Below, in pieces: positions 1 to 7,909 of a stretch of DNA of 34,802 nt; the stretch's first letter is position 1, and every line of letters starts with the position of its first letter. The DNA is taken from NCBI GenBank assembly GCA_020629275.1, contig JAHDDQ010000024.1, positions 1 to 34,802 on the forward strand, given 5' to 3'. The notes under the pieces were generated by a model that was not told the origin of the DNA, ran no database searches, and worked only from the letters and a program-made list of their open reading frames with translations. Source of the DNA: Tenacibaculum sp. GTDB taxonomy: Bacteria; Bacteroidota; Bacteroidia; Flavobacteriales; Flavobacteriaceae. Both the position numbers and the translations under genes were made by a program.

Positions 1-338
1 CGCTGAGGAACTGACGAGAAGAAGCCAATATTAGCGTCGTAACCAGAGTTAAACAATAAAGCTTTCTCAACGGTATGAAAATCAGCGATACACGATTCTG
101 TATCTTCATATAACTCATGATTACCAGATATCAATCTAGAGCCAGTGGCGCCATTTATTTGGATGTTATTTTCCATCAAAAACTGATGTGTTCTATTGAA
201 AATAGATTGCGACTTAGCAAAACCTAAATAATCATTAGAATAAAAATCAATCAAATCCAGTGGCTTATTTAAACTTCTTAAAGAATTGTTTAAGCTTCTA
301 TTGGTTAATTTTTGTTGAAGTTTTTTTGGAAAATTCAT
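1..338 (-). CDS. bioF: 8-amino-7-oxononanoate synthase-like PLP enzyme, N-terminal part
   Basis: Partial gene; the window cuts off the C-terminal part, leaving about 112 residues. The translation from the ATG at 338 contains DFYSNDYLGFA and then GATGSRLISGNHELYEDTE, the N-terminal signature of the alpha-oxoamine synthase family (BioF, Kbl, serine palmitoyltransferase). These fold-type I PLP enzymes condense an amino acid with an acyl-CoA. BioF makes the biotin precursor from pimeloyl thioester and alanine. The catalytic lysine lies beyond the window, so BioF cannot be separated from Kbl by active-site context; the short leader before DFYSNDYLG favours BioF. It is transcribed divergently from the ten-gene operon. 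A TATTTTTG box lies just upstream of the start. Confidence 0.8.
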   Translation of the reverse strand, partial: MNFPKKLQQKLTNRSLNNSLRSLNKPLDLIDFYSNDYLGFAKSQSIFNRTHQFLMENNIQINGATGSRLISGNHELYEDTESCIADFHTVEKALLFNSGYDANIGFFSSVPQ

Positions 339-343
339 CAATA

Positions 344-351
344 CAAAAATA
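344..351 (-). promoter_or_regulatory. Candidate Bacteroidota -7 box for the bioF-like gene
   Basis: On the minus strand the sequence reads TATTTTTG, matching the Bacteroidota sigma-A -7 consensus TAnnTTTG, 5 nt before the ATG at 338. No clear -33 TTG was found, so this is inferred from one box and its position. Confidence 0.4.
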
Positions 352-470
352 CAAAAGCCATATGGTAATTTTCTATTAAAATAATCTTTGTGTAATGCCT
401 GTAAATTTTACAGGGTTTTACCTTATTCTATCCTATTTTTTTTCCTAGAAGTATTCCTAGTTATAAGCGA

Positions 471-478
471 TAAAATTG
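471..478 (+). promoter_or_regulatory. Candidate promoter box of the ten-gene operon
   Basis: TAAAATTG is one base off TAnnTTTG and lies 19 nt before the ATG at 498. Just upstream, TTCCTAG occurs twice (442-448 and 454-460) as a direct repeat with a 12-nt period, which could be an operator. Both are weak, position-based calls. Confidence 0.25.
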
Positions 479-497
479 TAGTATAAAAATTAAAAAA

Positions 498-1556
498 ATG
501 AATACTGTAATTATCAATTCTATCGGAACGGCTACACCGGGAGCATCTAAAGTATTATCTGATGCCTTAAAAGTTCCTCAAGATTATATCTTGAAATTAT
601 TATACAATGCACCTTCAGTTTTATTTCAAAAAGTAGATGAAGATACTGCACAAAAGGCTGAAGATACACTAACTAAATTAGGTTTAGAAGTGGCAGTTTG
701 TAAAGAAGATGAAAAAATTGATTTAACAACTGAACTCGTAGATATTAGTGTAAGTTTTGATGATATCTTGAAGTTACCTATAGTAACAGAACAACTATCC
801 ATCTTTCTTGGATGTAAACAATCAGAAGTCCTTAGTTTATTACTTAAAGAACCAAGTATTGTATTAGGAAATGTATCTCGAGCAACTGCTGAGGCATTAC
901 AGAAACGCGTTGATACTGATGTGTATTTTTCAAATCCAAGGAAAGATGAATACACCGTATTAGTTAGCAAAGATAAAGGGGCAAGAGAACTAAAAAATAT
1001 AGCTAGGCTTTTAAAGTTTGAACCTGTTTTACAAGATGAAGTTTATGTTTTTGAAAACATATCGTACAACGATTCTCAATTAGTATGGCGAAAGTATCAG
1101 TCAAATGATTTTATTAAAATTTTAAATCAGAGTCATCAATCAGTAACAATAGAATTAGATGATTTTGATATTCAGAACGAGGAGCATACTAACCTTTTAA
1201 TAAATAAGATAGGAATGCCAGAAGAAATTTTGGAAGATATTCATACTGCATTACCTATCGTATTATTTGAAGACTTTAATAGAAATAAAGCGCTAGACCT
1301 TTACAAAGAATGTGAAGCTATTGGTTTAAAAACCTCTATACAAAAAGACTTTAATTTCAAGAAGAACTTGCAGATAGATGAGATAGAAGATGTAGAACAA
1401 GTAAATAAAATATTAGGTCAATTTATTGATCAAGAAAATCTACCTAAAGAAGGAGCTACTGAGTGGATAAATAAAGAAGAAATACCTCCTTTAATCGCTA
1501 AGTACTTATGTGCACAATTAGAAACGTTGAATTGTAACCCTGAAATTATTAACTAA
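498..1556 (+). CDS. Protein with repeated L7/L12-CTD-like domains (operon gene 1)
   Basis: 352 residues, no signal peptide or membrane segment; function not recognised. Three stretches of about 50 residues follow one pattern: helix, a central AP or EP followed by a short hydrophobic strand (APSVLFQKV, EPSIVLGNV, LPIVLFEDF), a helix, then a closing strand (GLEVAV, DVYFS, GLKTSI). They span roughly residues 17-67, 95-145 and 233-283, with a degenerate fourth near 160-200. This resembles the C-terminal domain of ribosomal L7/L12 and the related ClpS fold, as in the L7/L12 pattern AP-x-VKEGV then GAKVEL. That assignment is by eye. It is the first gene of a dense co-directional set, 1 nt before the next gene. 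A role as a docking or adaptor protein is inference only. Confidence 0.6.
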   Translation: MNTVIINSIGTATPGASKVLSDALKVPQDYILKLLYNAPSVLFQKVDEDTAQKAEDTLTKLGLEVAVCKEDEKIDLTTELVDISVSFDDILKLPIVTEQLSIFLGCKQSEVLSLLLKEPSIVLGNVSRATAEALQKRVDTDVYFSNPRKDEYTVLVSKDKGARELKNIARLLKFEPVLQDEVYVFENISYNDSQLVWRKYQSNDFIKILNQSHQSVTIELDDFDIQNEEHTNLLINKIGMPEEILEDIHTALPIVLFEDFNRNKALDLYKECEAIGLKTSIQKDFNFKKNLQIDEIEDVEQVNKILGQFIDQENLPKEGATEWINKEEIPPLIAKYLCAQLETLNCNPEIIN

Positions 1557-1557
1557 A

Positions 1558-2100
1558 ATGGAACAAAATATACTGCACTACAGAATAGCTGAAAGAGGAA
1601 AAATGCACGCGCTTGATAAAAATCATAAAGAAGCGCTGAGGCACTATAAAGAGGCATTAAAACTTACACAGAAACAAAAAGATAGCGAATTGTTTTTTCA
1701 ACATTACAGCCAATGTATTATGGAATCTCTTGAGTTGTCTGGAGCACACGATGAGGTAATCTCATTTTGTGAAAATTATAGAAATTTTCTACAAGAAAAA
1801 GAACAAGACATTTTAGTAAGAAAGCATAATGCCTTTGTGGGGGAACGACAAGCAATTCAACACATTTTAAAAGAAGAGCAAGAAGAAGCTAAAGAGCTGT
1901 TATTAAGAATTCAAAAAGATTTAGGAAGAGGAAAACAGCCAATGACAGATGAATTATTGAATTGGTTAGTTAGAGGGTATAGAATAAAAGCAGATCAAGT
2001 AAGGCGATTGCAACAAAAGCATAATTATTTCATAGTGAGAAAAGAATCGGTAAATCCTAAAATAGCCATGGATTTACCCGAGGGTATTTCTCCATTTTAA
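1558..2100 (+). CDS. Small all-helical TPR-like protein (operon gene 2)
   Basis: 180 residues, cytoplasmic in appearance. The N-terminal half (about residues 5-75) has TPR-like spacing: ALDKNHKEALRHYKEALKL, then a second helical pair ending in CENYRNFLQEKEQ. The middle is a charged helix (residues 95-125, EEQEEAKELLLRIQKDLG). The C-terminal end, from LLNWLVRGYRIKADQVRRL on, is again basic and helical. One nucleotide separates it from the previous stop, so translation is probably coupled. No catalytic motif is visible. A protein-interaction role alongside the L7/L12-like protein is likely by context, but its specific function is unknown. Confidence 0.65.
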   Translation: MEQNILHYRIAERGKMHALDKNHKEALRHYKEALKLTQKQKDSELFFQHYSQCIMESLELSGAHDEVISFCENYRNFLQEKEQDILVRKHNAFVGERQAIQHILKEEQEEAKELLLRIQKDLGRGKQPMTDELLNWLVRGYRIKADQVRRLQQKHNYFIVRKESVNPKIAMDLPEGISPF

Positions 2101-2118
2101 CCATTAAATAAATTAAAC

Positions 2119-3948
2119 ATGTCAAACACAAAAACATTTGATGAAGGAGCAAAAATACTACAGAACGTAGACGTTAGTAGTATGGTAACCGCCTTAGCTT
2201 TGGGTATTGCAAGTGCCCAAGAGCGATTAGATACAAACTCCGTATCACAACTTATTCGGCTTGCTGAAACTAAAGTAGGAGAAAAATCTTTGTTAGAACT
2301 TGGTTTTCAACCTGCTTTCTATGCTTTTGATTACGCTGATATTTCTGCATCCATAAGCTTAAAAATGGCAGTGAAAGAAGAAGTGGAAGTTGATTTAAGT
2401 ATTGCTGTTGATTATACTAAAAATGCAACTTTCAATAAAGACTTTTTTGATCAACTAAAGAAAAGCAGAAATAAGTCGCTTAGTAAAAAATCTACTACAA
2501 AGAGAGAAGTTTCGTTAGAAGCAAATTATTCTGAAGAAATAACAGTGAACGAAAAATCATTTGAAATTCATAAAGAAGAAGGTTCGTATTCTAAAATAGA
2601 AAAAGCTAAAGAAGAAATACGTAACGAGTCTACCGATTTACGTGTTGATAATGTTATTGAAGATGAACGCGTATTAGAGGAGCATACATCTAATGATTTG
2701 TTTATTTTAAAAGAAGATGGTTTTGTAGTTGTCGCGGAACCTTATGTTCATACTGATACAGAAGGACTTTTAAAAATGGAAGCAAATTACTCAGTAGCAC
2801 CAGCACCAACAGTTACGATAAAAGGTACTGGAGGTTCGGCGAAGAAGTTTGACAAAGATGTTAGCTTTGGTGATACTTTAAGTGCGGCAAGAACTGCAAA
2901 TGGGACAGGAGGTGAAACTATTGGAATTAAATCGGATGGAATTTATAGAGCAGGTGGTAAAAAGGAATATGAATTCTTTTTTGGTTGGGATAAATATGAT
3001 ATTGATTATACGTACTCAAACGGTGTAAATTCAAATGGAGTTGATCAAGGTGATGTTACCTTATTAGCGTTGTTAATGGAAAGAGATCCATCATTAAATA
3101 TTACAATTAAAGGGTATACTGATGGAAGTGGTAATAGTTCTCCTGCTAATACAACATACAATAGTAATTTAGGAAATAATAGAGCCGAAGCATTTAAAAA
3201 AGAGTTAATAAAGAGAGCGAATTCAACTGCGATAGGTAGTAGAATAACCACAGTTACAAAAGGCGAAACGTTATCAAATGGAAGTTCAGCAAAAGACCCT
3301 ATCATTAGAAAAGTTACGGTAGAATTTGATAGTACTACTCATGATTATATCCATTTTAATGGTGGGAATATAAAGAAGAGTGATATAGCAGGTGTACCAG
3401 CTACAGATGAGTTTGTGTATTTAGAAGAAGATAATTCTTCGGGAAAAACAAACCTACCAATAGTATTTAAATATAATGGAAAAAGCTATACGATTTCTCG
3501 ATCAGATTTAAATGATGCTTTAAAAGCATCGAATAATTTTAAGAGTAAGATTGAAGAGTTTTATGCAGAGAAGTATAACGATTTTTATTACTTACTTCAT
3601 GAAGAGACCAAAGTGAATTATTTTGTTCACTCTGAAAAAAATAAAGAGATTGATATCAAGGCGAAAAGTCAAGCATCTGCTGATTATAACAAAGATACTA
3701 CAAAGATATTCATAAGTGAGACTGAGAATGATTTATCTAAACTTAAAGAGTCAACAAAAGATTTTAAAGGTGATAACTCATTAGCGATTAGTGGCTCTTT
3801 AGATGTTCGTTATGCACGACAATTCAGTATGTCAACAGAAGGAAATGCTTCGGTATCTGCTCGTATGATTTCAGTGCCAGCACCAACAGGTTTAGAGAAT
3901 TATATCCAGTCTTTAACAGGAAGTAAAACAACTCCATCTTCAAACTAA
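2119..3948 (+). CDS. Core-family protein with an inserted OmpA-like domain (operon gene 3)
   Basis: 609 residues, no signal peptide. Both ends match the small paralogues downstream: a helix ALALGIASAQERLDTNSV (residues 25-42), LLELGFQPAFYAF (58-70), a strand rich in Ser and Met, and near the C terminus YARQFSMSTEGNASVSAR followed by SVPAP. About 460 residues are inserted between. Residues 284-404 of the insert look like an OmpA/MotB C-terminal domain: FFFGWDKYDID, then ITIKGYTDGSG, NLGNNRAEAFKKEL and RKVTVEF. Asp335 and Arg355 sit where OmpA has its peptidoglycan-contacting Asp and Arg. OmpA-like domains normally act in the periplasm, so their presence without an export signal is odd. A lysine- and glutamate-rich stretch (110-190) precedes it. 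Confidence 0.7.
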   Translation: MSNTKTFDEGAKILQNVDVSSMVTALALGIASAQERLDTNSVSQLIRLAETKVGEKSLLELGFQPAFYAFDYADISASISLKMAVKEEVEVDLSIAVDYTKNATFNKDFFDQLKKSRNKSLSKKSTTKREVSLEANYSEEITVNEKSFEIHKEEGSYSKIEKAKEEIRNESTDLRVDNVIEDERVLEEHTSNDLFILKEDGFVVVAEPYVHTDTEGLLKMEANYSVAPAPTVTIKGTGGSAKKFDKDVSFGDTLSAARTANGTGGETIGIKSDGIYRAGGKKEYEFFFGWDKYDIDYTYSNGVNSNGVDQGDVTLLALLMERDPSLNITIKGYTDGSGNSSPANTTYNSNLGNNRAEAFKKELIKRANSTAIGSRITTVTKGETLSNGSSAKDPIIRKVTVEFDSTTHDYIHFNGGNIKKSDIAGVPATDEFVYLEEDNSSGKTNLPIVFKYNGKSYTISRSDLNDALKASNNFKSKIEEFYAEKYNDFYYLLHEETKVNYFVHSEKNKEIDIKAKSQASADYNKDTTKIFISETENDLSKLKESTKDFKGDNSLAISGSLDVRYARQFSMSTEGNASVSARMISVPAPTGLENYIQSLTGSKTTPSSN

Positions 3949-3955
3949 TATAACG

Positions 3956-4465
3956 ATGGAAACACCTAAAGTAATACAACAAATTACCAATGCACCGCTA
4001 CCAATGATGTTGGAAAAGCTAGGAATGTCTATTGCAAATGCGCAATCGGCTCTAGATGCCAATTCTATCAAGTTAGCAAATGAATTGGCAACCATAAAAA
4101 TTAATATAGGTGATGAGGAGTATAATTTATTAGCACTTGGTTTTACACCAACATTTTATGCGTTTACTGAAGCGTCTATAGAAATGAAAATGCAATTTTC
4201 TATGGCTGAATCTGAAACGTATGGCGGATCCTTAGGATTTAGTTACGGAGATAGTAAAAGTAAAGCAGATAGTTCGGTAAGTGATTCAGGTGGAAGTAGT
4301 TCAAGTTCTGCACAAATGTTTGGGGTATCCGTATCTGCACATTATGAACGAAAATTTTCCACATCAGCAGAAGGTTCATCTTCAATTGCAGCTAAAATTA
4401 CCTCATTGCCAGCACCAGATGTATACTTAGAAATATTAAGATCGACATTAGATAAAAAAGAATAA
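3956..4465 (+). CDS. Minimal core-family protein (operon gene 4)
   Basis: 169 residues and nearly the bare core shared across the operon. It has NAPLPMMLEKLGMSIANAQ (residues 12-30), then SALDANSIKLANELA, LLALGFTPTFYAF (58-70), a strand IEMKMQFSMAES, a Gly/Ser-rich loop (90-120), a strand VSVSAHYERKFSTSAEGSSS and a closing KITSLPAPD. The arrangement recalls DUF2589-type and Trypco2-type domains, in which a helix is followed by two strands and a Pro-rich end, but I could not test this. It is closest to gene 6 (5453-5947); tandem duplication is likely. No signal peptide. Function unknown. Confidence 0.7.
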   Translation: METPKVIQQITNAPLPMMLEKLGMSIANAQSALDANSIKLANELATIKINIGDEEYNLLALGFTPTFYAFTEASIEMKMQFSMAESETYGGSLGFSYGDSKSKADSSVSDSGGSSSSSAQMFGVSVSAHYERKFSTSAEGSSSIAAKITSLPAPDVYLEILRSTLDKKE

Positions 4466-4484
4466 AAATTTTAAAAAATAAATT

Positions 4485-5447
4485 ATGAATATGTTTAATA
4501 ACAATCCAAGGATAGGTCAAGAGCTCTTAGACGTACCTATGGGACAAATGATCGAGCAAATGGCAATGTCTATTGCTAAGGCTCAAATGGCATTAGATTC
4601 TAACTCTATTGAAGTAGCAGAAATGATGGGAGGATTAAAGGCCATTAAAACTCCTATTAAAGATAGTAATGGGAATGAGCAGGAGTTTATAAGCTTTAAA
4701 GATAGTCGTGTTTTCTTTGGAAAAGAAAAACTACAGCTTAATGATGCGGTAGAATTGTATAATACGAACACAGATCAAGCCTACAGAGCAGCTATTGAAT
4801 CGAAATTTCAACCAGGAGAAACAGAAGCAGCGTATGACAGACTTATAGTCAAAGTAACTGGTGTCCCAGGAACGAGCGGAACAGAGTTTATTCCAGATAA
4901 CCAGAAGAACTCTGAAGTGTATTATAGACATACAACTGGTCCAAATGCAGCAAATTTTTATAAGTATGATGTAGTCAATGATGCTTATGTCATATTAGAT
5001 GATAGTACTAATGATAAAAAAACTCCTGTAGCAGACCCTAATAGAAAAATGGTAACGCCTGGAACTAAAGAGAGAATAATTTATACACCACAACGATTAT
5101 CAATGCTAGAATTAGGATTTTCTCCTACATTTTATCAATTTGTAGAAAATACAATTAGAGTGGCTATCTCTATTAAGTTCACTAGAGAAGGGTCCTCTTC
5201 ATTTTCATACAAAAGAGATTCAAAAAGTACTGATAGAAGTGCAAGCTTTAGTTGGAGAAAAGGATTAAAAACCAATAAAACGGTAACTACTACTCAGGTT
5301 AATGCAGGGTTTTCTCAAAAGTTTAGTTATTCAGCAGAAGGATCAAGTGTGCTACAAACAAAGTTAGTTCCTATTCCACCACCAGCAATTTTAGAAGAGC
5401 GTATTCAACAGCAAATGGAAATAGCCAGAGAAGAAGCTGAAAACTAG
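4485..5447 (+). CDS. Core-family protein with a mid-core insertion (operon gene 5)
   Basis: 320 residues. The helix half of the core is at residues 16-45 (VPMGQMIEQMAMSIAKAQ, ALDSNSIEVAEMM). The strand half resumes at about 205 (LSMLELGFSPTFYQF) and ends with FSQKFSYSAEGSSVLQTK and VPIPPPAILEERIQQQ. Roughly 150 residues (50-200) are inserted between the helix and the GF-x-PTFY motif. The insert contains DSNGNEQEF and VSxYYRHTTGPN-like strands but matches no family I recognise. The insertion point differs from gene 3, so the core tolerates additions at more than one site. No signal peptide, and no catalytic motif seen. Confidence 0.65.
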   Translation: MNMFNNNPRIGQELLDVPMGQMIEQMAMSIAKAQMALDSNSIEVAEMMGGLKAIKTPIKDSNGNEQEFISFKDSRVFFGKEKLQLNDAVELYNTNTDQAYRAAIESKFQPGETEAAYDRLIVKVTGVPGTSGTEFIPDNQKNSEVYYRHTTGPNAANFYKYDVVNDAYVILDDSTNDKKTPVADPNRKMVTPGTKERIIYTPQRLSMLELGFSPTFYQFVENTIRVAISIKFTREGSSSFSYKRDSKSTDRSASFSWRKGLKTNKTVTTTQVNAGFSQKFSYSAEGSSVLQTKLVPIPPPAILEERIQQQMEIAREEAEN

Positions 5448-5452
5448 TATAA

Positions 5453-5947
5453 ATGGGTAGAATAACCAGAGAAATACAAAATGCACCCTTACCAGAAATG
5501 GTGAAAAGTTTGGGTATAGGTATTGCACAAGCACAACGCGCTTTAGACAGAGTCTCTATGGACCTGGCTAAAGAGCTTGTGAATACCAAAATAGAAATGG
5601 GAGGAGAGGAGTATAGCCTATTAGCACTAGGCTTTACTCCAACTTTCTACCAGTATGTAGATACATTTTTTGAATGTAAAATGTCTATCTCAATGACAGA
5701 ATCTAAAGAATTTGGAGGATCAGTTTCAGTAAGTGGTGGGGTTAATGTTGGTTTTGCAGCTGTTAGCGCATCAGTTTCTGCAAGTTATTCACAGAAATAT
5801 CAATACTCAGCAGAAGCAAGTTCATTAATTAGAACAAAGTTAGTTACCGTTCCTAATCCACCTGTTTTCGAGCAACGATTACAGAGTATGATTGCAGCTG
5901 AATTAGAAAGTAAAAGAAATACAAATAATAATACCGCAAATTCATAA
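5453..5947 (+). CDS. Minimal core-family protein (operon gene 6)
   Basis: 164 residues; the second near-bare copy of the core. Visible elements are NAPLPEMVKSLGIGIAQAQ (residues 10-28), LLALGFTPTFYQY (56-68), a strand CKMSISMTESKEFGGSVSVS, then VSASYSQKYQYSAEASS and LVTVPNPPVFEQRLQ, with an Asn/Thr-rich tail. NAPLP, the GF-x-PTFY block and the SAE-x-SS block are shared with gene 4 almost word for word. The start at 5453 lies 5 nt after the previous stop. Like its paralogues it lacks an export signal. It is probably a structural subunit by context; biochemical role unknown. Confidence 0.7.
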   Translation: MGRITREIQNAPLPEMVKSLGIGIAQAQRALDRVSMDLAKELVNTKIEMGGEEYSLLALGFTPTFYQYVDTFFECKMSISMTESKEFGGSVSVSGGVNVGFAAVSASVSASYSQKYQYSAEASSLIRTKLVTVPNPPVFEQRLQSMIAAELESKRNTNNNTANS

Positions 5948-5949
5948 GT

Positions 5950-7185
5950 ATGGCTAGTAAGCATTGGAAAAGTTTTGTTAAAAAAGAAAAGACTTCGGAA
6001 ATAAAAGAAGTTCCAAATTTTGCTTCGTTACTTTCAGGAGAAACAAACAACACAAACAAATCGTTAGAAGATGCAGCTGAATTCAATACGAATCTTAAAT
6101 CATTATTAGAAGAGCAGAAGCAGCTAGAAGGAAAAATGGCTGCGCTTACAGGTAAGAAAGAAGAAAGTAATGAAGATAAAAAATATAATCATGAAATAAA
6201 AAGTATTGATCAGCGAAAAAGGGAAGAATTAGCCGAAGAAAAGAAACGGAAAAAGAGAAAACAAAAAAATAAAGAATGGCGTGTAGATACACCTATCAAG
6301 TCGAAAAAGAAGCAAGATTTCGTACATAAAGGTGTAGCTAAGAAACAAAAGAAAGAAAGTGGTTTTACTTTAACGTTAAAGGCTGAAAAAGTAAAAAAGG
6401 AGCCCAAAACAACTTTACCATTAACTGTTTCATTAAAACAGTCAATGTTGGCTAAGCAATTACAAGAGAAATCAGACAAAAGGAAAACGTTTATAAACGA
6501 TATTGAGGTTGCCAAAAGTAAAATCCCATCTAAAATAGGAGCGGATAAAGTAATTGCTAATGCTAAGAAAAAGATAAATACAATACATACAATTTCTGAG
6601 CAAATAGGAAGGAAAGTTAAAAAAACGAATGACTTTCAAACTGTATCTAATACCAAAAAAGGTACAAATACTTCAGAAGAATTGTCAGAATTGAAGACAA
6701 ACATTAATAAAACAGTTAGTGGTATAAATAAAGTAGTAAAGACCTATAAAAAAGTGAAGAAAGTAAGCAATTCAATAGATACAGGTTTACAAAAATTTAC
6801 TACTGCAATGAAATCTTCCGGGATGTCAGTAGATAAAAACTTGTCGAAAGGTGTTGAAATTGTGAGTAAGGTGAACACGAACCTAAACAAAGCAGATAAA
6901 CTGTTTAACACAGCAAATAAATACTTAGATAAGACCACATCGGTAACCAATCTTCTTACAAAGAAGTTAGATAGTATTGAAGCTGTAAAAACTAAAGGTA
7001 AAGAGGCTAGTAATACACTTAATCTTGGATTTCTGCAAAAACGACAAGCAAAGAAGGAAGAGAAGCAAAATTTTAATGTAGCAGATAAAAAATTATCAGT
7101 AAACCTTAATACGATTAAGGATGTTAAAAAAGGCATAGATACATTAAAGAATATAAAAAACGTAAAAGATAGTTTTTCATTTTAA
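5950..7185 (+). CDS. Lysine-rich, mostly helical protein (operon gene 7)
   Basis: 411 residues, extremely basic. The first half (residues 70-180) is dominated by Lys, Glu and Gln, for example EEKKRKKRKQKNKEW. The second half (190-410) is a series of helices with heptad-like spacing, such as INKTVSGINKVVKTYKKVKK and DKLFNTANKYLDKTTSV. The opening MASKHWKSFVKKEKTSE has no hydrophobic segment, so this is not an exported protein. The start is 2 nt after the previous stop. Composition resembles a nucleic-acid or polyanion binding protein, or a tether with a long rod, but no known domain is visible and low complexity makes distant homology unreliable. Confidence 0.6.
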   Translation: MASKHWKSFVKKEKTSEIKEVPNFASLLSGETNNTNKSLEDAAEFNTNLKSLLEEQKQLEGKMAALTGKKEESNEDKKYNHEIKSIDQRKREELAEEKKRKKRKQKNKEWRVDTPIKSKKKQDFVHKGVAKKQKKESGFTLTLKAEKVKKEPKTTLPLTVSLKQSMLAKQLQEKSDKRKTFINDIEVAKSKIPSKIGADKVIANAKKKINTIHTISEQIGRKVKKTNDFQTVSNTKKGTNTSEELSELKTNINKTVSGINKVVKTYKKVKKVSNSIDTGLQKFTTAMKSSGMSVDKNLSKGVEIVSKVNTNLNKADKLFNTANKYLDKTTSVTNLLTKKLDSIEAVKTKGKEASNTLNLGFLQKRQAKKEEKQNFNVADKKLSVNLNTIKDVKKGIDTLKNIKNVKDSFSF

Positions 7186-7196
7186 AAATAAAACGA

Positions 7197-7907
7197 ATGA
7201 GTTCAGTTAATAATGCATTAACCTTAAAGCAAATTCTATTAGGAATTTCTGATAGTTTAAATGAGGCGCAAAATCATCTTAGAAATGTAAAACCATATGA
7301 TGAATTTGGAAGACCAAATACACTATATACTTTACCTTATTTAGATTTTAATTTGCAAGTAGAAGCGGAGTTTGAGAAAGCCACAAGTAGTGATTCTCAA
7401 TATTCAGTAGCAGATAGTCCAGCATCATATCCGTATGAAAGATCTTACAAAAAAGGATATGAAAAAGCGATTGCTTTTAAACCTATAGCAAATGTAAATA
7501 CAGATACCAAAGAAAAAAACAAGGTAACTAGTACTATTTCAGGAAGATTTGTAGCTGTAGTTCCAAATGAAGGATTACCACAACTTATTATTAATGCAAT
7601 TCCAAAAAAGACAAATAACATTCATGTTTTTGATATAGAGGTAGATGTTTTTAATGCAGCAGGAGAGAAAATTTCAGATGCTTTAGTGGAATTTAATTAT
7701 AACCAGCATAAAACAGAACTATTAAATCCAAATATAACATTAAACCATACAACTTCATTTTTAAGCACAAGTGAAATTAGAACAAATGTAGATGGAAGAG
7801 CAACAACTCAAGTTAAAGTTGATGGAGTTGATTTTGCAAACGGACATCTTCTAATTATAGAGGTAAATGTAGGAAACGTACGCACAAAAATTTCAATTCA
7901 AAAATAA
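7197..7907 (+). CDS. Divergent core protein with a C-terminal Ig-like domain (operon gene 8)
   Basis: 236 residues. The N-terminal part has a weaker version of the operon core: helix LKQILLGISDSLNEAQNHL (residues 10-28), strand YTLPYLDFNLQVEAEFEK (44-61), a loop, and strand STISGRFVAVVPNEGLP (112-128). The C-terminal part (about 140-236) reads like a bacterial Ig-like (Big) domain: FDIEVDVFNAAGEKISDALVEF, then TNVDGRATTQVKV and IIEVNVG. Such domains usually sit in surface proteins, but no signal peptide is present. The gene ends 2 nt before gene 9. Function unknown; probably another decorated subunit. Confidence 0.55.
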   Translation: MSSVNNALTLKQILLGISDSLNEAQNHLRNVKPYDEFGRPNTLYTLPYLDFNLQVEAEFEKATSSDSQYSVADSPASYPYERSYKKGYEKAIAFKPIANVNTDTKEKNKVTSTISGRFVAVVPNEGLPQLIINAIPKKTNNIHVFDIEVDVFNAAGEKISDALVEFNYNQHKTELLNPNITLNHTTSFLSTSEIRTNVDGRATTQVKVDGVDFANGHLLIIEVNVGNVRTKISIQK

Positions 7908-7909
7908 TC

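Noticed and set aside
6210..6515. Opposite-strand reading frame opposite the lysine-rich gene, and similar ones opposite other operon genes
   Set aside because: Phenylalanine- and serine-rich translations are what AAA/GAA-rich genes give on the other strand; they are shadows.
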